Below are positions 11,331-21,587 of a stretch of DNA of 64,000 nucleotides, one piece after another (positions within the stretch are counted from its first letter, which is position 1; each line of letters starts with the position of its first letter). Below the pieces are notes generated by a model. The model worked only from the letters and a program-made list of their open reading frames with translations, was not told the DNA's origin and made no database searches. Source of the stretch: Amphibalanus amphitrite (lineage: Eukaryota; Arthropoda; Thecostraca; Balanomorpha; Balanidae); assembly GCF_019059575.1 (NCBI RefSeq), contig NW_024881672.1, forward strand, positions 310,001-374,000. The letters are read 5' to 3'. The position numbers were made by a program, and so were the translations under genes.

Positions 11331-11476
11331 TGTAGTTATTGGTCTTAAGGTTTCCTCTGGAGTCTCACTGCGGCAGCACGCCTTGTGCAACATTGCTGGC
11401 ATCCAGGTTGGTGATTACGTTCCGATATCTGGGACAGACTCTCTGCTGATGGCAGTATAGACGCGTTGTCTCGGTT

Positions 11477-11744
11477 GTGTGGGGTGGATGGGCTGTTCCA
11501 CCTCTCCAAAAACGTACAAAATACAGCCCCGTTACACACACTATGACAATGTTTTTTGCAAGCGCGAGGGCGGCGACGGATAAATGGCAATTTATGCGCC
11601 AACGGCGTATAAAGACTTTTATCGGTCGTCGCCAACTTAAGCGCTTGTCAACCTGCGGCGGCTGAGCCGGCGCGGCGGCGGCGCCGCACCCGCAGTTGAC
11701 GCAGCGACAGGCGACGCAGAGCCAGCAAAAAAGTCGTTGTTCGC
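11477..11744 (+). repeat. Duplicated block, complete copy
   Basis: This copy has both halves, the left one (about 11488-11583, ending GGCGGCGACGGATA) and the right one (11585-11744), with no (TA)n between them. It is the only uninterrupted version of a sequence that is otherwise present as two separate halves next to (TA)n tracts. Confidence 0.85.
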
Positions 11745-11812
11745 CCGCCGCCACCCCAACGCCTCCTGTGTCATGTTCGTTTATTTTGCTTTAGGCGGTG
11801 CTACTGCTGTGT

Positions 11813-11908
11813 GCTCTCTGAACTGGGCTGTTCCACCTCTCCAAAAAACGTACAAAATACAGCCCCGTTACACACTATGACAATGTTTTTTGCAAGCGCG
11901 AGGGCGGC

Positions 11909-11915
<7 letters not shown>
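11813..11915 (+). repeat. Duplicated block, left half only
   Basis: CTGGGCTGTTCCACCTCTCC to GGCGGCGACGGATA repeats the left half of the complete copy and then passes directly into (TA)n at the position where the right half would begin. Confidence 0.85.

Positions 11916-11999
<84 letters not shown>
11915..11999. repeat. (TA)n microsatellite 4
   Basis: A pure TA run of about 85 bases. Confidence 0.95.
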
Positions 12000-12001
<2 letters not shown>

Positions 12002-12021
12002 GGCACTGCTGCTCGACTCGT

Positions 12022-12113
12022 CTGACCGTTCCGCTACCGAGCGGAACTAAACCAGTCACCGGTGACCTGACCGTTCCGCTACCGAGCGGAACCAAACCAG
12101 TCACCGGTGACCT
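12022..12113 (+). repeat. Tandem 45-46 bp repeat x2 with internal palindromes
   Basis: Two copies begin TGACCGTTCCGCTACCGAGC and differ at a few bases. Each contains the self-complementary pair GTTCCGCTACCGAGCGGAAC and the palindrome GTCACCGGTGAC. Confidence 0.9.
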
Positions 12114-12778
12114 CGGGGACCTTCAGAGACTTGTAATAAACGGCGCTTTTGAGCTGGTCAAAGAGCAGCTGGAGATGGCTAATCATGGCGGGCATGATGC
12201 CAGCTGTAGCCAGTGTGATCACTGATCAGTTCACTTGTAACTTGGCCAAAGTAAATTCTACCTATCATCATGGGAAGGCGTACACACGCGCACAAACGAT
12301 CACATCTTTTTTCTCGGATGATACTAACCCGGATAAATGGCGGCTTTCTTACCTGTCCCGACCACTGCAGGCTCAGGTCCTGCCAGCGCCACCATCCCAG
12401 CATGTGGGCCAACGCAGCCTGCCTCACCGAGAACGCCCTAGAACCCAGTCTGAGCGGCTCATGGAGCTACGTACCACCACGCAACTCATCGCACCTGCGG
12501 GACAGAGTGCACTGGCGGTAGCTACAGCAGCCTGCATGGTTCTCTTCGGCAGGCGCTGAGACTGTTAAGCCAATTGGTGTCATGCCTGATAACCTGGACT
12601 TTTTGCAAGAGCACCCGACGTTCCACCAAGATCTTTCCGTCCGTTATCCAGATCCTGACCCAGCCAACAACAGTGCGGCAGACTCGCACGTATCGCCGGT
12701 CATCGGGCGTTTCATCTCGCCAATCATTAGGTGCCAACCAGCTGCCGTGTTTGTCCCCACTGTCCGGAGGGTTGCAAC
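12114..12778. other. No gene recognised between repeats and the RT remnant
   Basis: Several overlapping plus-strand ORFs with proline- and serine-rich text are present. None matches a family I know. The stretch may be decayed 5' sequence of the retroelement that follows. Confidence 0.4.
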
Positions 12779-13269
12779 CGTGCCTCCTACCGTCGCAAGT
12801 GCACGCAACGGGAGCTGTTAGCTATCATGGGTAAACTTATGCATGCCAGCAAATGTGCGCCGCCGGGGCGTGCTTTCAACTGGCGCTTGTTGGACGCACT
12901 GCAGGGACTGCGGCGACGAATCCGAGTCACGGCGTCAGTACGGGCGGACTTGGACTGGTGGCGGCAATACCTGCCGCTATGGAACGGTACGTTCCCCATA
13001 ATTAATCCAGCAGAGACGGCGAGTGCTTCAATTATTCTTCACACAGACAGCTCCCGGTGGGGCATGGGGGCGTGTCTGGGTGATGAATGGTGGAAGGTGG
13101 AATGGCCAGAGGAACTCAAACAGTGCAACTCCCCATCGATGACGTGGCTAGAACTTGTACCCGTTATGATCGCTTGCTTGGTGTGGGGCGAGTGTTGGCA
13201 GGGGCGACGGGTGCGTATATACTCCGACAACATGGGCGTCGTGGGCATGTGGGGCAGGGGCTGGTCTGG
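12779..13269 (+). pseudogene. DIRS/Ngaro-type RT connection and RNase H fragment
   Basis: The frame reads CTQRELLAIMGKLMHASK and then PPGRAFNWRLLDAL, the conserved segment after the RT core of tyrosine-recombinase retroelements. An RNase H domain follows with LHTDSSRWGMGACLGDEWW (first Asp), TWLELVPVMIACLVWGE (the Glu helix) and VRIYSDNMGVVGMW (second Asp). The RT core and the recombinase are missing, and the frame is lost in GC-rich sequence after 13260. It is a different, older copy than the 42-45 kb element. Confidence 0.7.
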
Positions 13270-13624
13270 CGGAAACACGACCCGAGGCAGAGGGGAGGAG
13301 GCTGACCCGAGATAAGGCACGCGCAGTAAACAGAGGGAGGGAGGGGTGGTGGGACAGACGCGGGGAAAGAAGCAAACACCACGTGGTCGAACAGTCCGAG
13401 ACGCGCGCTCAGAGGCGACGGACGGTGTGACGAGTGGGGAATGAGTGACAGGCTGCGAAAAATGTGCCTCCTACAGTGCCTCAACCGTGCCTCCTACAGT
13501 CCCTTGCACTCCCCCTCGTCCTGATTCCGGCTCCAGACCAGTCCGGCTCGATCAGGAACGACCGTTCTTCGAGCTCACGCTGTCTCCGCTTTCAGATCAC
13601 GAGTATGCGCGTAGTCGCAACCAG
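13270..13624. other. No gene recognised
   Basis: GA-rich sequence to about 13440, then a near-tandem GTGCCTCCTACAGT unit at 13465-13503. No domain is recognised. Confidence 0.5.
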
Positions 13625-14155
13625 CTCTACGACACAATCGGCAACGTCCGTGCGTTTTCAGTCGTTTGTAGTAAGTATTCTAATCTCCGAGCTGCTCTCC
13701 AGCAACACCGTTCTATGAACATATTCATATACTTTGTGAGCCGACAGAACTTCAAGCTAATCGTTGTCAACCACGGGGCAGTCGCCGCAAGTATGCTGCA
13801 ACATGGCGACACAATCGGAGAGCCGCAAACGGAGCAGCAGCGGCGGGACGAGCCGGGCGCCTTCACACGGCCGCTTCGGTAACAGGCGTACTGGCTCTAC
13901 ATGTCCTGGAGGTAGCACATAATGTACATGTAGGCCAATTATTTTTGCTACAACGTTAGCCTCTGCAGAAGAGCGGACCAACATAGATCAACATAACTTT
14001 CCATGTACTTTTAAAATAAACATGCTAATAAGGACTTGTTTGTAGGTAAATGCCACTGAACGAATGCTACCACACGTGTAGAAGCACCGCAATAAATAAG
14101 GGTCATTTGCTGCATGATTTGACTGAGGCATACGCTTCCGTTCAAGGTGCGGCTT
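13625..14155 (+). repeat. Dispersed repeat family A, copy 3
   Basis: 13738-14155 matches 7445-7862 closely, and 13625-13737 matches 8640-8740. This is the most complete of the three copies. It includes the shared GCAATAAATA word near 14091. Confidence 0.7.
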
Positions 14156-15185
14156 GAATGTCGTGCCCATCCTCACTTCAACCTCATCCATCAACGAGGG
14201 GGGAATTGGCGTGAATGATGTGGACCCTCTAGATTATGTTTCCAAAATATCTGAAACGGGAATTTTTCACGACGGTGCGACGCAGTCAGCTGTTTTGTCA
14301 AAGTACAGACAGGTACTCAAATTCAGTACGAAGAGCATGGTAAGGAAAAATACAGCATACCAGGTAACTTATTGTGTGACCCTGAGCATCGTGCCATCAC
14401 TCACGCCCCGTTCCGGCTTTGTGAGCAAAGTGATGTCTTTTTAACCGATGTTTATTTATTTTCCGTTTCAGACGCGTCCTTAACGTTTGGAATCAAAAAG
14501 CAGTGAAGATATCTCAAGCGAAAGAAAGAGCTGAGAGCGAACCACCCAACAGCACCGAAGGGAGCAAAGCAGCGATCGCAGTCAGGTTCCCTGCAGCATC
14601 GAATGATGCAGCATCACCATATCCAACGTTCTTCAATTCAATTTGGTTGGATCCAACATGGACAGTGAACACACCATGACAATGGCCAGATACAACGTCG
14701 GCAGATGGAGCATGGCAAGACACAGTGCATCAACAGACCAGGGAGCCAAGTGATGTCCGGTAGTGACGAGTACTGTGAGGCTTTGCTGTGTAGTAGTAGC
14801 TCTTAGTGCGCGATGCTCGCCACTTAAGAGAGAATGTAGCTACATGAGCTCTGCAAAATGCTGGAAGCTGAGCAGGCTTGTAAGCCGCGTATTAAGGCTG
14901 ACAAGAAAGCACTGAAAGTGTCGTGACGGGGAAAGAACACGCATAGGTTCCCGACACTGTGGCTCGTGGCACAAGTAACAAAACATACGGAGGTCGCCCC
15001 GCAACTAGTCACACCAAAGGCCGCCCGGCCGCGTGCGTGACTCGCCAATTGTGATTTCATCAGTGATCTATACATTTATTGTCCATGTGCTTTACGCTTG
15101 ACCGATGTATTGTAACATGCTATGTGCGGAAAACGTCATATTTGCCATCTTTAAGCTAGTAAATCTGCGATCTATAATCTCCTTG
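14156..15185. other. No gene recognised
   Basis: Short ORFs only. The plus ORF at 14154-14444 shows no domain. Confidence 0.5.
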
Positions 15186-15187
15186 TA

Positions 15188-15305
15188 TTTCCTATGCCAA
15201 TTGTGGGCTGGCCCATATGGGCCCCATGTGTCAGTCACCATTCCCATATGGGTTCCACATTGATGGCCCATGTGGGACACGTGAGGCTCTTATGGGAACC
15301 ATGAA
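15188..15305. repeat. Short-word array: CCCATATGGG and variants
   Basis: Within about 115 bp the palindrome CCCATATGGG occurs twice, with close variants CCCATGTGGG and CCCATGTG, and TTATGGGAACC. Spacing is irregular, so this is not a simple tandem repeat. Confidence 0.6.
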
Positions 15306-15384
15306 GGCGTGTTTGCTGGACTACGATTTTGTCGAACTACTCTCTCAAGCTGCTGGCTGTCGTTTGGGGAGAGTATACTAATAA

Positions 15385-15597
15385 ATGCCAAACTCGCTGG
15401 CGTCTTGCAAAACTGTGCTCCAGTCCATCAAGGAGCAGGCCGGCATTGGATCGTCTCGAGCCTGGGTGCCGGTTGGCTGTGATGGGCAGCCTTTTGACCT
15501 GATCGCGAAGCTCATCGACGAAACAACTGTTTGCCGGTACTGTGATTCTTTGATGGATGCTGACGACTTGTTGGCACATAATGTAGCTGAACACTGA
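15385..15597 (+). CDS. Small ORF with a C2H2-like finger
   Basis: The 70-residue ORF ends in VCRYCDSLMDADDLLAHNVAEH, which fits C-x2-C-x11-H-x4-H. Before it is WVPVGCDGQPFDLIAKLIDE. Similar text (VGCDG-P followed by a cysteine/histidine module) occurs in uncharacterised transposon-linked arthropod proteins, but I cannot name the family. It could be one exon of a larger decayed gene. Confidence 0.35.
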   Translation: MPNSLASCKTVLQSIKEQAGIGSSRAWVPVGCDGQPFDLIAKLIDETTVCRYCDSLMDADDLLAHNVAEH

Positions 15598-16642
15598 ACA
15601 TCCAGACAAATCAGTTTCTTCGCTGGGTCATGCTCCGCCCTGGTCTAGGTCGCATCGAAATGACCATTGCAAAAGCGTTGTTCAAAATCATGTGGACTCC
15701 GTTGCTTAGACAAGTAGGCCTCATGGGACTCAAAAGCCCAGCCCTATAGCTCTCACACAAAACTGTGGAAACCACCACTTGACTTGGCAAATTATCGAGG
15801 TAGTTCTTGAAAGCTGAACGAAAGAGCTCCGTCTCCCAAACTGCGGCATTGTATATCTGAACGCAATGAGCTATATGTCAAGATCATATGGTGTGGGCTG
15901 CAGCGGCCACCAACGTGTACCAAATAATGCTTCCAGCTCCTCGAAAAGCAAGAGGCAAAAACAGGGAAGTAGGCACAAGGATGACAAGAGACGATCGCAT
16001 GGAAATATTTGCCTGAGTAAAGGAGGGATAAATTAAGAATCTTCAAACATTTGACAGCGAGCACATGCTTTCCTTCTTCCGCTCGTACCATCGTTCAATA
16101 GTTGAAGCTCAGTGGTTTGTTATGCAATTTTCAATTTTCTAAAAATGTTTTGGTCAGAACATCACCAGTCCGTAGTCTCTCGGGTGCCCCCGGATGGCGG
16201 TGCTCTGCAGGCGACTACAGTGCAGGCCGGCTGCCAGACGTCTGCTGCCGCTGCTGGCCGCTGTCCAGCTGGCGTCGGGCACTCTCCGACAGAAGAAGAG
16301 TCAACTGGCAGCGCCGTCGGCCAGGTAAAGCACGATCCATTGCAGTGTTTCTAATGCGGGTTCCTTCTAAATAGATCGCGCAACAAGTTCGAGCCCGGTG
16401 GCAGGATGAGGCACATTGCACACTGTGGAAGCCGCATAAATTATATTTTACTCCCAACATCACATGTTCCTTATTGCAGGCCAGCCGTCAGTCACCCAGT
16501 GGCACGAAGCAGCGAGGTGCGGCGTCAGTCTGGACTCATGGAGAGAGTTGAGGACAGTGTGCTGGAACAGTGTAGCCTCAAGCGACTTATCAGTATTGAT
16601 GGGTTTTGTTCTCTGACTTGGGTCGTTGTGGAGTAGGAGGGT
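15598..16642. other. No gene recognised
   Basis: Short ORFs on both strands without domains. Confidence 0.5.
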
Positions 16643-16690
16643 TGACATGAGGTATGTGGTGTTTTGCACAACACCACATACCTCATGTCA
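16643..16690. repeat. Perfect 21-bp stem hairpin with 6-nt loop
   Basis: Arm 16643-16663 (TGACATGAGGTATGTGGTGT plus one base) is the exact reverse complement of 16670-16690, with TTGCAC between. No surrounding element ends were identified. Confidence 0.9.
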
Positions 16691-17289
16691 CAAACAGACA
16701 GCAGTGGTATCGTCAACTTATTTGAAACTGATGTTCATGGTACAAGAAGTCCGCGTAGAATCGGAGCCATAGGTTAGTGCCGTTTATTTGCGGAGTCCTC
16801 AGTGTATCTTCTTGAGTGAATTGATAAAAGGGACTGCGTTGAGTGTAATCAGCCACAACATTGCTTCATGTTAAGAATCTGACATCAGCCATGTATTCGA
16901 GCGAAGGTGGAATTTTATGTTATTTTAAGATTGCGCCATCGTCGCTCGAATTCGCAGTTACTTCATACGGGCACTGGACATCCATCCAGGCGAGCGGCCT
17001 CGTCAACTATCAGCTGCGATGATATGCAACAATATCTGTTGTGCCACAATCATGCTGTGATGATCAATGCATACTCATATGTAGGAAACTAGAACGTGAT
17101 TTTGGTGGGCATATGTTTCAGCTTCACGCGGTCAGTCTCGACAAGCACAAACACAAGATCTTCGGCGTACGCAACTCAGATGCCAGTGGCACCAGCCACC
17201 AATGGCATTTGCATTCACATGTTAACTCCGGTTTCTCAGCTATTGGCCGCGTCATCCTTTACAGTTTACACAATCAATACATATATCAT

Positions 17290-17515
17290 CAACTCCCATA
17301 TCTCCGATTCCTGGAAACTCCCCACAGTCCACCCTATCTTCAAATCTGGCAGTCTCTCGGACACTCGCCCCTTCCCACCAACTTCCGACCAATCTCATTG
17401 ATCCCCGTGATCATGAAGGTTGCGGAGCGCCTCGAGCATCAACAGCTATATACAATATACAGCCATCGCCAGTTGGCTGCATGGCACACGAGACCGCGAC
17501 GGTCGGCAGTTTGAA
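17290..17515 (+). pseudogene. CR1/jockey-like LINE reverse transcriptase fragment
   Basis: Mixed frames give SDSWKLPTVHPIFKSGSLSD and then NFRPISLIPVIMKVAERLEH, the N-terminal RT blocks of CR1-like LINEs (P-FK-G, then NYRPISLL). The frame changes between the two. The next RT blocks do not follow here but resume at 18133. Confidence 0.65.
17380..17450 (+). repeat. 71-bp direct repeat, left copy
   Basis: AACTTCCGACCAATCTCATT to CTATA is repeated at 18133-18203 with about eight differences. The two copies bracket a 682-bp insert. Confidence 0.8.
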
Positions 17516-17784
17516 TCGGGTATTAGAAAGCCGTTGGGCCGTTCCGGCTGCAGTGGTTAACGGTCAGCCCCAGCGGCAGGTAGTCCAGAAGGGGCAGGAA
17601 GGAGAGATGCTTGACTACGCTATGCTGTAGAATAGAGAGCCGCAGCTGATTGAAAATAAATGATTTATACAAAGGCTGTCAGTGTTCACACAAGCAACTG
17701 GAGCTACGGCGGTTATGTTGACGTATTCGTAATTTTTATCGCTAAATCTAAATATCGCCAACCTACCAAGCGGAAACATGTCAG

Positions 17785-18115
17785 CCCAGTCTGACGTCTG
17801 TACCCAGGAGGGGCCCAATCGGCCGTTGTGCGGGAGACGCGTGCTCCCAGTCGGTACCCAGTCGGTGCCCAGTAGGGTCCGCATCGTCTGCGCGGCAGAC
17901 GCGCCTGCCCAGTCGGGACCCTGCGGGGCCTGGCTCGCTATCGCCGTGGCGGAATGGTTGACGGGGCCGCCCAGTCGGTAACCGACCCAAGCCCAGTCGT
18001 TTGCACAGACGGACCCCAGTCGAGGCCCAGCGTTTTCTTGGTGCAGACGCCACCTGGGGCCCACTCGGGATGCCCAGTCGAGCTGCCCGACTGGGGCCCA
18101 GTCGGTGCCCAGCAT
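17785..18115. repeat. Short-word array: CCCAGTCGG and variants
   Basis: CCCAGTCGG, CCCAGTCGAG and GCCCAGTAGG-like words recur about fifteen times on the plus strand, with irregular spacers and some inverted copies (CGACTGGG). The long minus-strand ORF over it (repeated DWA/DWV text) is a by-product of the repetition. Confidence 0.65.
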
Positions 18116-18132
18116 AAATGCTGGCTGGGATC

Positions 18133-18203
18133 AACTTCCGGCCAATCTCATATATCCCCGTGATCATGAAGGTTGCGGAGCGCCTTGTTCATGAACAACT
18201 ATA
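18133..18203 (+). repeat. 71-bp direct repeat, right copy
   Basis: Partner of 17380-17450. Confidence 0.8.
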
Positions 18204-18410
18204 GCACTGGCGCTCGCATAACAATCTTGTCTGCTCGCAGCACGGTTTTCGCCCCCGACACTTTACAGAGACCGCTCTATTGTCAGTCACAGACCAAATC
18301 CTCGCCATCTCCGATAGGGGAGAACCTTCACCGCTGTGCCTCCTCGACCTAAGCAAATGTTTTGATGTTATCGACCACGAACTTTTACTTCAAAACTGGC
18401 TATGCACGGG
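18133..18410 (+). pseudogene. CR1-like LINE reverse transcriptase fragment, continuing
   Basis: It starts again at the NFRPIS block and then reads QHGFRPRHFTETALLSVTD and LCLLDLSKCFDVIDHELL, the next RT blocks containing the first catalytic Asp (LDLSKCFD). An in-frame stop follows the duplicated part, and the YADD block is absent. It lies in correct order after 17290-17515, so the two are one LINE fragment split by an insert. Confidence 0.7.
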
Positions 18411-18743
18411 ATCGAGACCTCCTGGTGTTCTTGTTCTGCCTTCCTTAGGGGGCACGACACACCCAGAGGTGTCCCTATCCAATGGCGCCAGCTTCGCCCG
18501 GTCTGCCAAGGCCGCGCTGCTACGCTGCTGACCAACTGTACACGGCCATGGGCGCCAAACGACGTCGTCGTCCGCGGCGGCGTGCGCCCTAAAATCCCAA
18601 CTAACAAACCAGGGCCTAGGCCCTAGGTGGTTTGGAAAGCTCAATTGCAACATGACCGATAATAGGTACCATGGAAACCACTTGTATTCAATCATATTTT
18701 CATTTCATCAATTATATTTCTGGCCTGTTCGTCCTAAGCTCCG

Positions 18744-18897
18744 TACCTGAGCGACATCGGAGGCACCTCCCTCGACGAAGTCGTCCAACGCCCGGTGGGA
18801 CGGATACTGACAACGGATGTTGCGAAGCTGTTTAATGCCTACGGAAGGCTTGGAAAACGGGTCTTCGCAGGCACGAAACTCAGCGACGTCATGCTAT
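18744..18897 (+). CDS. DUF4806-like exon
   Basis: About 51 residues read YLSDIGGTSLDEVVQRPVGR, then ILTTDVAKLFNAYGRLGKR and VFAGTKLSDVML, followed by a GTAAGG donor-like site at 18898. The pattern (IGG near the start, a mid-section helix ending in A-x-L-F, a G-K-x-x-F-x-x-x-K-L block) resembles the DUF4806 domain found in many transposon-associated arthropod proteins. The first exon edge is uncertain. No partner exons were recognised. Confidence 0.4.
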
Positions 18898-18924
18898 GTA
18901 AGGAGCATTTTCATTGGAAATCCT

Positions 18925-19240
18925 GAAGCCGGCCAGCGGCGCAGCTAATCAGCTGTGACGATCAGCTGTGTGCGACATTCGATAACCTTGGCTTTCATCT
19001 TTGGCAGCCCCGGCCGGCGGCGCAGCTGGTCGTCGGCTGTTACGCGACAGGCGATTGGCAGCGGTTCCGCCGATTATTGGCTGTGGCGCGGTCACGGCTG
19101 CGCAGCGCCCCGTGATTGGCCGCGGCCCAGGATGCCGCTGTGGCAGCAATTTGCGCGGGGCAGGCTTCTCCACTCTCTTTCGGTTGGGACGTGCGCGAGT
19201 GCTGTTGTGTCTCGGTACGTTCCGTGCAATAAACTTACGA
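18925..19240 (+). promoter_or_regulatory. GC-rich stretch with CCAAT-type boxes and AATAAA, possible LTR
   Basis: Three GATTGGC/GATTATTGGC/GATTGGCC motifs (inverted CCAAT boxes) at 19050-19120 precede an AATAAA at 19228, about 240 bp before a Gypsy-type gag start. This order fits a retrotransposon 5' LTR, but no second LTR copy or clear TG...CA ends were found. Confidence 0.3.
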
Positions 19241-19440
19241 CATGAGGATGGAGTTTCATGGAATTTGAGGATGGAGCCCGTCATGCTCACCGTTAGGCAT
19301 GCTTCTGATGCGACAGTGCTTCCGAGCGCCTCAAGATTTTCCTTGTGGACAAGGTACAGGAGAACGGTGGTCTGAGTGCTGAGGTTCGTGCAGAACTTTG
19401 TCGCAAAGCACTGTCAGCGTTTTATGGAGCTCTCAATAGA

Positions 19441-19471
19441 ACTGACTGACTGACTGACTGACTGACTGACT
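19441..19471 (+). repeat. (ACTG)n microsatellite
   Basis: About seven ACTG units lie directly before the gag ATG at 19473. Confidence 0.9.
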
Positions 19472-19472
19472 G

Positions 19473-19930
19473 ATGACAAGCTATTTCGGCCCGATGGAGG
19501 ACGGAGACAACTCGGGAGCGGCGGGCGGCGGTGGTGGGGAATTTGATGCCTGGCTCATTCCGGAGTTCGACGGCGCAGGTGACGTGGTGCTGTGGCACAT
19601 GCGCGCCCAGATACTGTGCGAGCTAAGGAGCGCGTCTTTAGCAGCCGTCCTGCCCCTGCGATTGACCGGCAGCGCATTCGCCGTTTGGTCGCAGCTGCCC
19701 GTCGCCGACCGTGGCTGCGACAGAGCGTTTGCGCCAGACCCGTTCACGGCGTATGATGCCTTCGCCAGCCGCCGCTTGCAGCACGGAGAGTCGGCCGACG
19801 TCTTCCTGGCCGACCTCCGGTCTCCGGAGGCTCGCGGCCCTGTTTGGTGGCGTGCCGGACAAAGGACGCGACTGGTACCAATGAGCGACACTCTCGGACA
19901 TGTCATGTACCGAAAACCAGTACAAAACAA
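19473..19930 (+). pseudogene. Gypsy-type gag, N-terminal part, frameshifted
   Basis: After the ATG, a glycine-rich stretch leads to WLIPEFDGAGDVVLWHMRAQ, LPLRLTGSAFAVWSQLP, PFTAYDAFASRRLQHGES and VFLADLRS. This order and these motifs are typical of the gag of arthropod Gypsy elements. A frame change near 19818 moves the expected LAALFGGVPD segment into another frame. The rest of gag and pol is missing. Confidence 0.65.
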
Positions 19931-21063
19931 AACCACTGACCAGTGAGGAAGAGGAGCAGTGCCTGGGGATCCTGACTGAAGCTTGTCCGAGCTCCACCCT
20001 GGCACTGCATGCTACGAGAAAGCGTCAGAGAGGGCCTGAGGTGAAGCCACCAGTGGATAGTGAGGACGACTTTGTTGCAAAGTTAATCGGTAGAACATGT
20101 GGTCAACTGCACGTCCATGATCAGGCATTCACGGACCAGTTTTACAATGATGTGGTGATGCTGACCTACGAGGAAAGCGTGCGACTGTGCAGAAACTGTT
20201 TCAGTGCTCGGAACGCTGCAATGCGAGTCTGAGACATTCCATGGTGATGCTGAATAACTGAAAAGGTGCATCGCCAGTGTGGTTGATGTGCCACCAGATT
20301 CAGTGTTGGACATCACAATGAAAAAAAAAAAACGAAAAAACGTGTGGCAACGCTGCTTCAACCACCCTGTCACCAAAGCGGGCCAAAATCTGGTCCGAAA
20401 GAGCGTTACTGAAGAAAAGAAGTGACATGAGCCAGCCAGGAGAGGTGCGCGTTGCACCTGACGCGGTCGCCTCCCACTATCTGCCTCTGCATGTAAGTCG
20501 CCCTAGCGTGTACGTCCTACTCCGGGGCAAAGGAGTGGAAGTAGTATGTTATTTGACCCACGCGCAGAGGAAGACCAAACTGCACCCAAGGACGAAAAAG
20601 AAGCTTGTCTGAGGTCATTGCTGGTGAACTACCATTAAACACGTAGTGGATCCCACATGGTTATTGATACAAGGATTTCAAGACCGTGCCAGCTGGGATG
20701 CAGTTGTGAATGAAGACGACTACCTGGACTGCCCGCTGGACATACATTGGCTGTGGAGGCAGCTGAAGGTAAGCTGGATGGCGACTGGTGTGTTTGTTAC
20801 ATCGAGACGACATAGCCGAAGGATTCAGAACCTTCAAAGTCGGCTTCACGTTGACTCCAAGGATCCTCCGCAAGGCGGCTTCTACTGCCGCATATGATGA
20901 ACTGGATGTCAACGAACGGCACAAGTTTGCCGCTCACATGACTCACTGGTCAGAAACACAATTTCGCGCGCATTCAGCAAAGAATAGGCCGACCGAAGCC
21001 CCGAAACCGTGGAAAAAAATGATGCAGGGGCTGTACCGCACTAGAGAGTCCGGGGACACCTAA
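19900..21063 (+). other. Unrecognised ORFs, possibly decayed exons
   Basis: Plus-strand ORFs at 19900-20232, 20427-20612, 20646-20897 and 20788-21063 have balanced composition without low complexity (for example RTCGQLHVHDQAFTDQFYND and DELDVNERHKFAAHMTHW). They are in different frames and carry no motif I recognise. They look like pieces of one degraded mobile-element protein. Confidence 0.25.
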
Positions 21064-21279
21064 GCAGCTGAAAGTACGATGTCTGGCTCACCTATGACTC
21101 GAACCGCCTTCAGTTCAGAAGAGAAGCTATTCTAGAAAAAGAAGTTAGGAAAGTCATCTGTAGATGGCGCCAGCCAGATTTGGTGCATTGTGGTATTTGT
21201 CCGTGTTGCATTATCCTTTTCCGGCCTGTCTGATTTACCTATGCCTTTGATTTACATGTTGTTCTGAGCTTGAAATGTT
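21064..21279. other. No gene recognised
   Basis: Short unremarkable spacer. Confidence 0.5.
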
Positions 21280-21587
21280 GTAAGTTCATGGACAATTTGC
21301 TGTTTTTAGGGTATTAACATGGACGGCTGGGATTGCATGGACGTCTCGCTGTCCATGAATTCCTTATACGATTTTCAGGCATTATCATGGACGGTGAAGC
21401 GACATACCCTTCATCCGAAACCCATGGACGGGCCCTCTCGTCCTTGTGAATACCCCTACGCAGAATGCTATCCTAGAATAGTGTGTTTTTCCACCACCAC
21501 GTGGCGATATCATCGCCCTTTAAGAGCGACATTTTGATTGGTGGGCTTTTTTGGAAGGTCTGTTCTGATTGGTCGTCCATGAAATAC
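21280..21587. repeat. Short-word array: CATGGACG / CGTCCATG
   Basis: ATGGACGG, ATGGACGT, CCATGGACGG, GTCCATGAAT and CGTCCATGAA recur at least seven times in both orientations at irregular spacing. Confidence 0.55.

Noticed and set aside
17615-18115. Long minus-strand ORF with repeated DWA/DWV text
   Set aside because: It is produced by the CCCAGTCGG word array and has no domain. The opposite strand is open over similar lengths.
18925-19240. CpG-island-type host gene promoter
   Set aside because: The CCAAT boxes and AATAAA precede a Gypsy gag start, so a decayed LTR is more likely than a host promoter. It is kept only as a low-confidence regulatory stretch.
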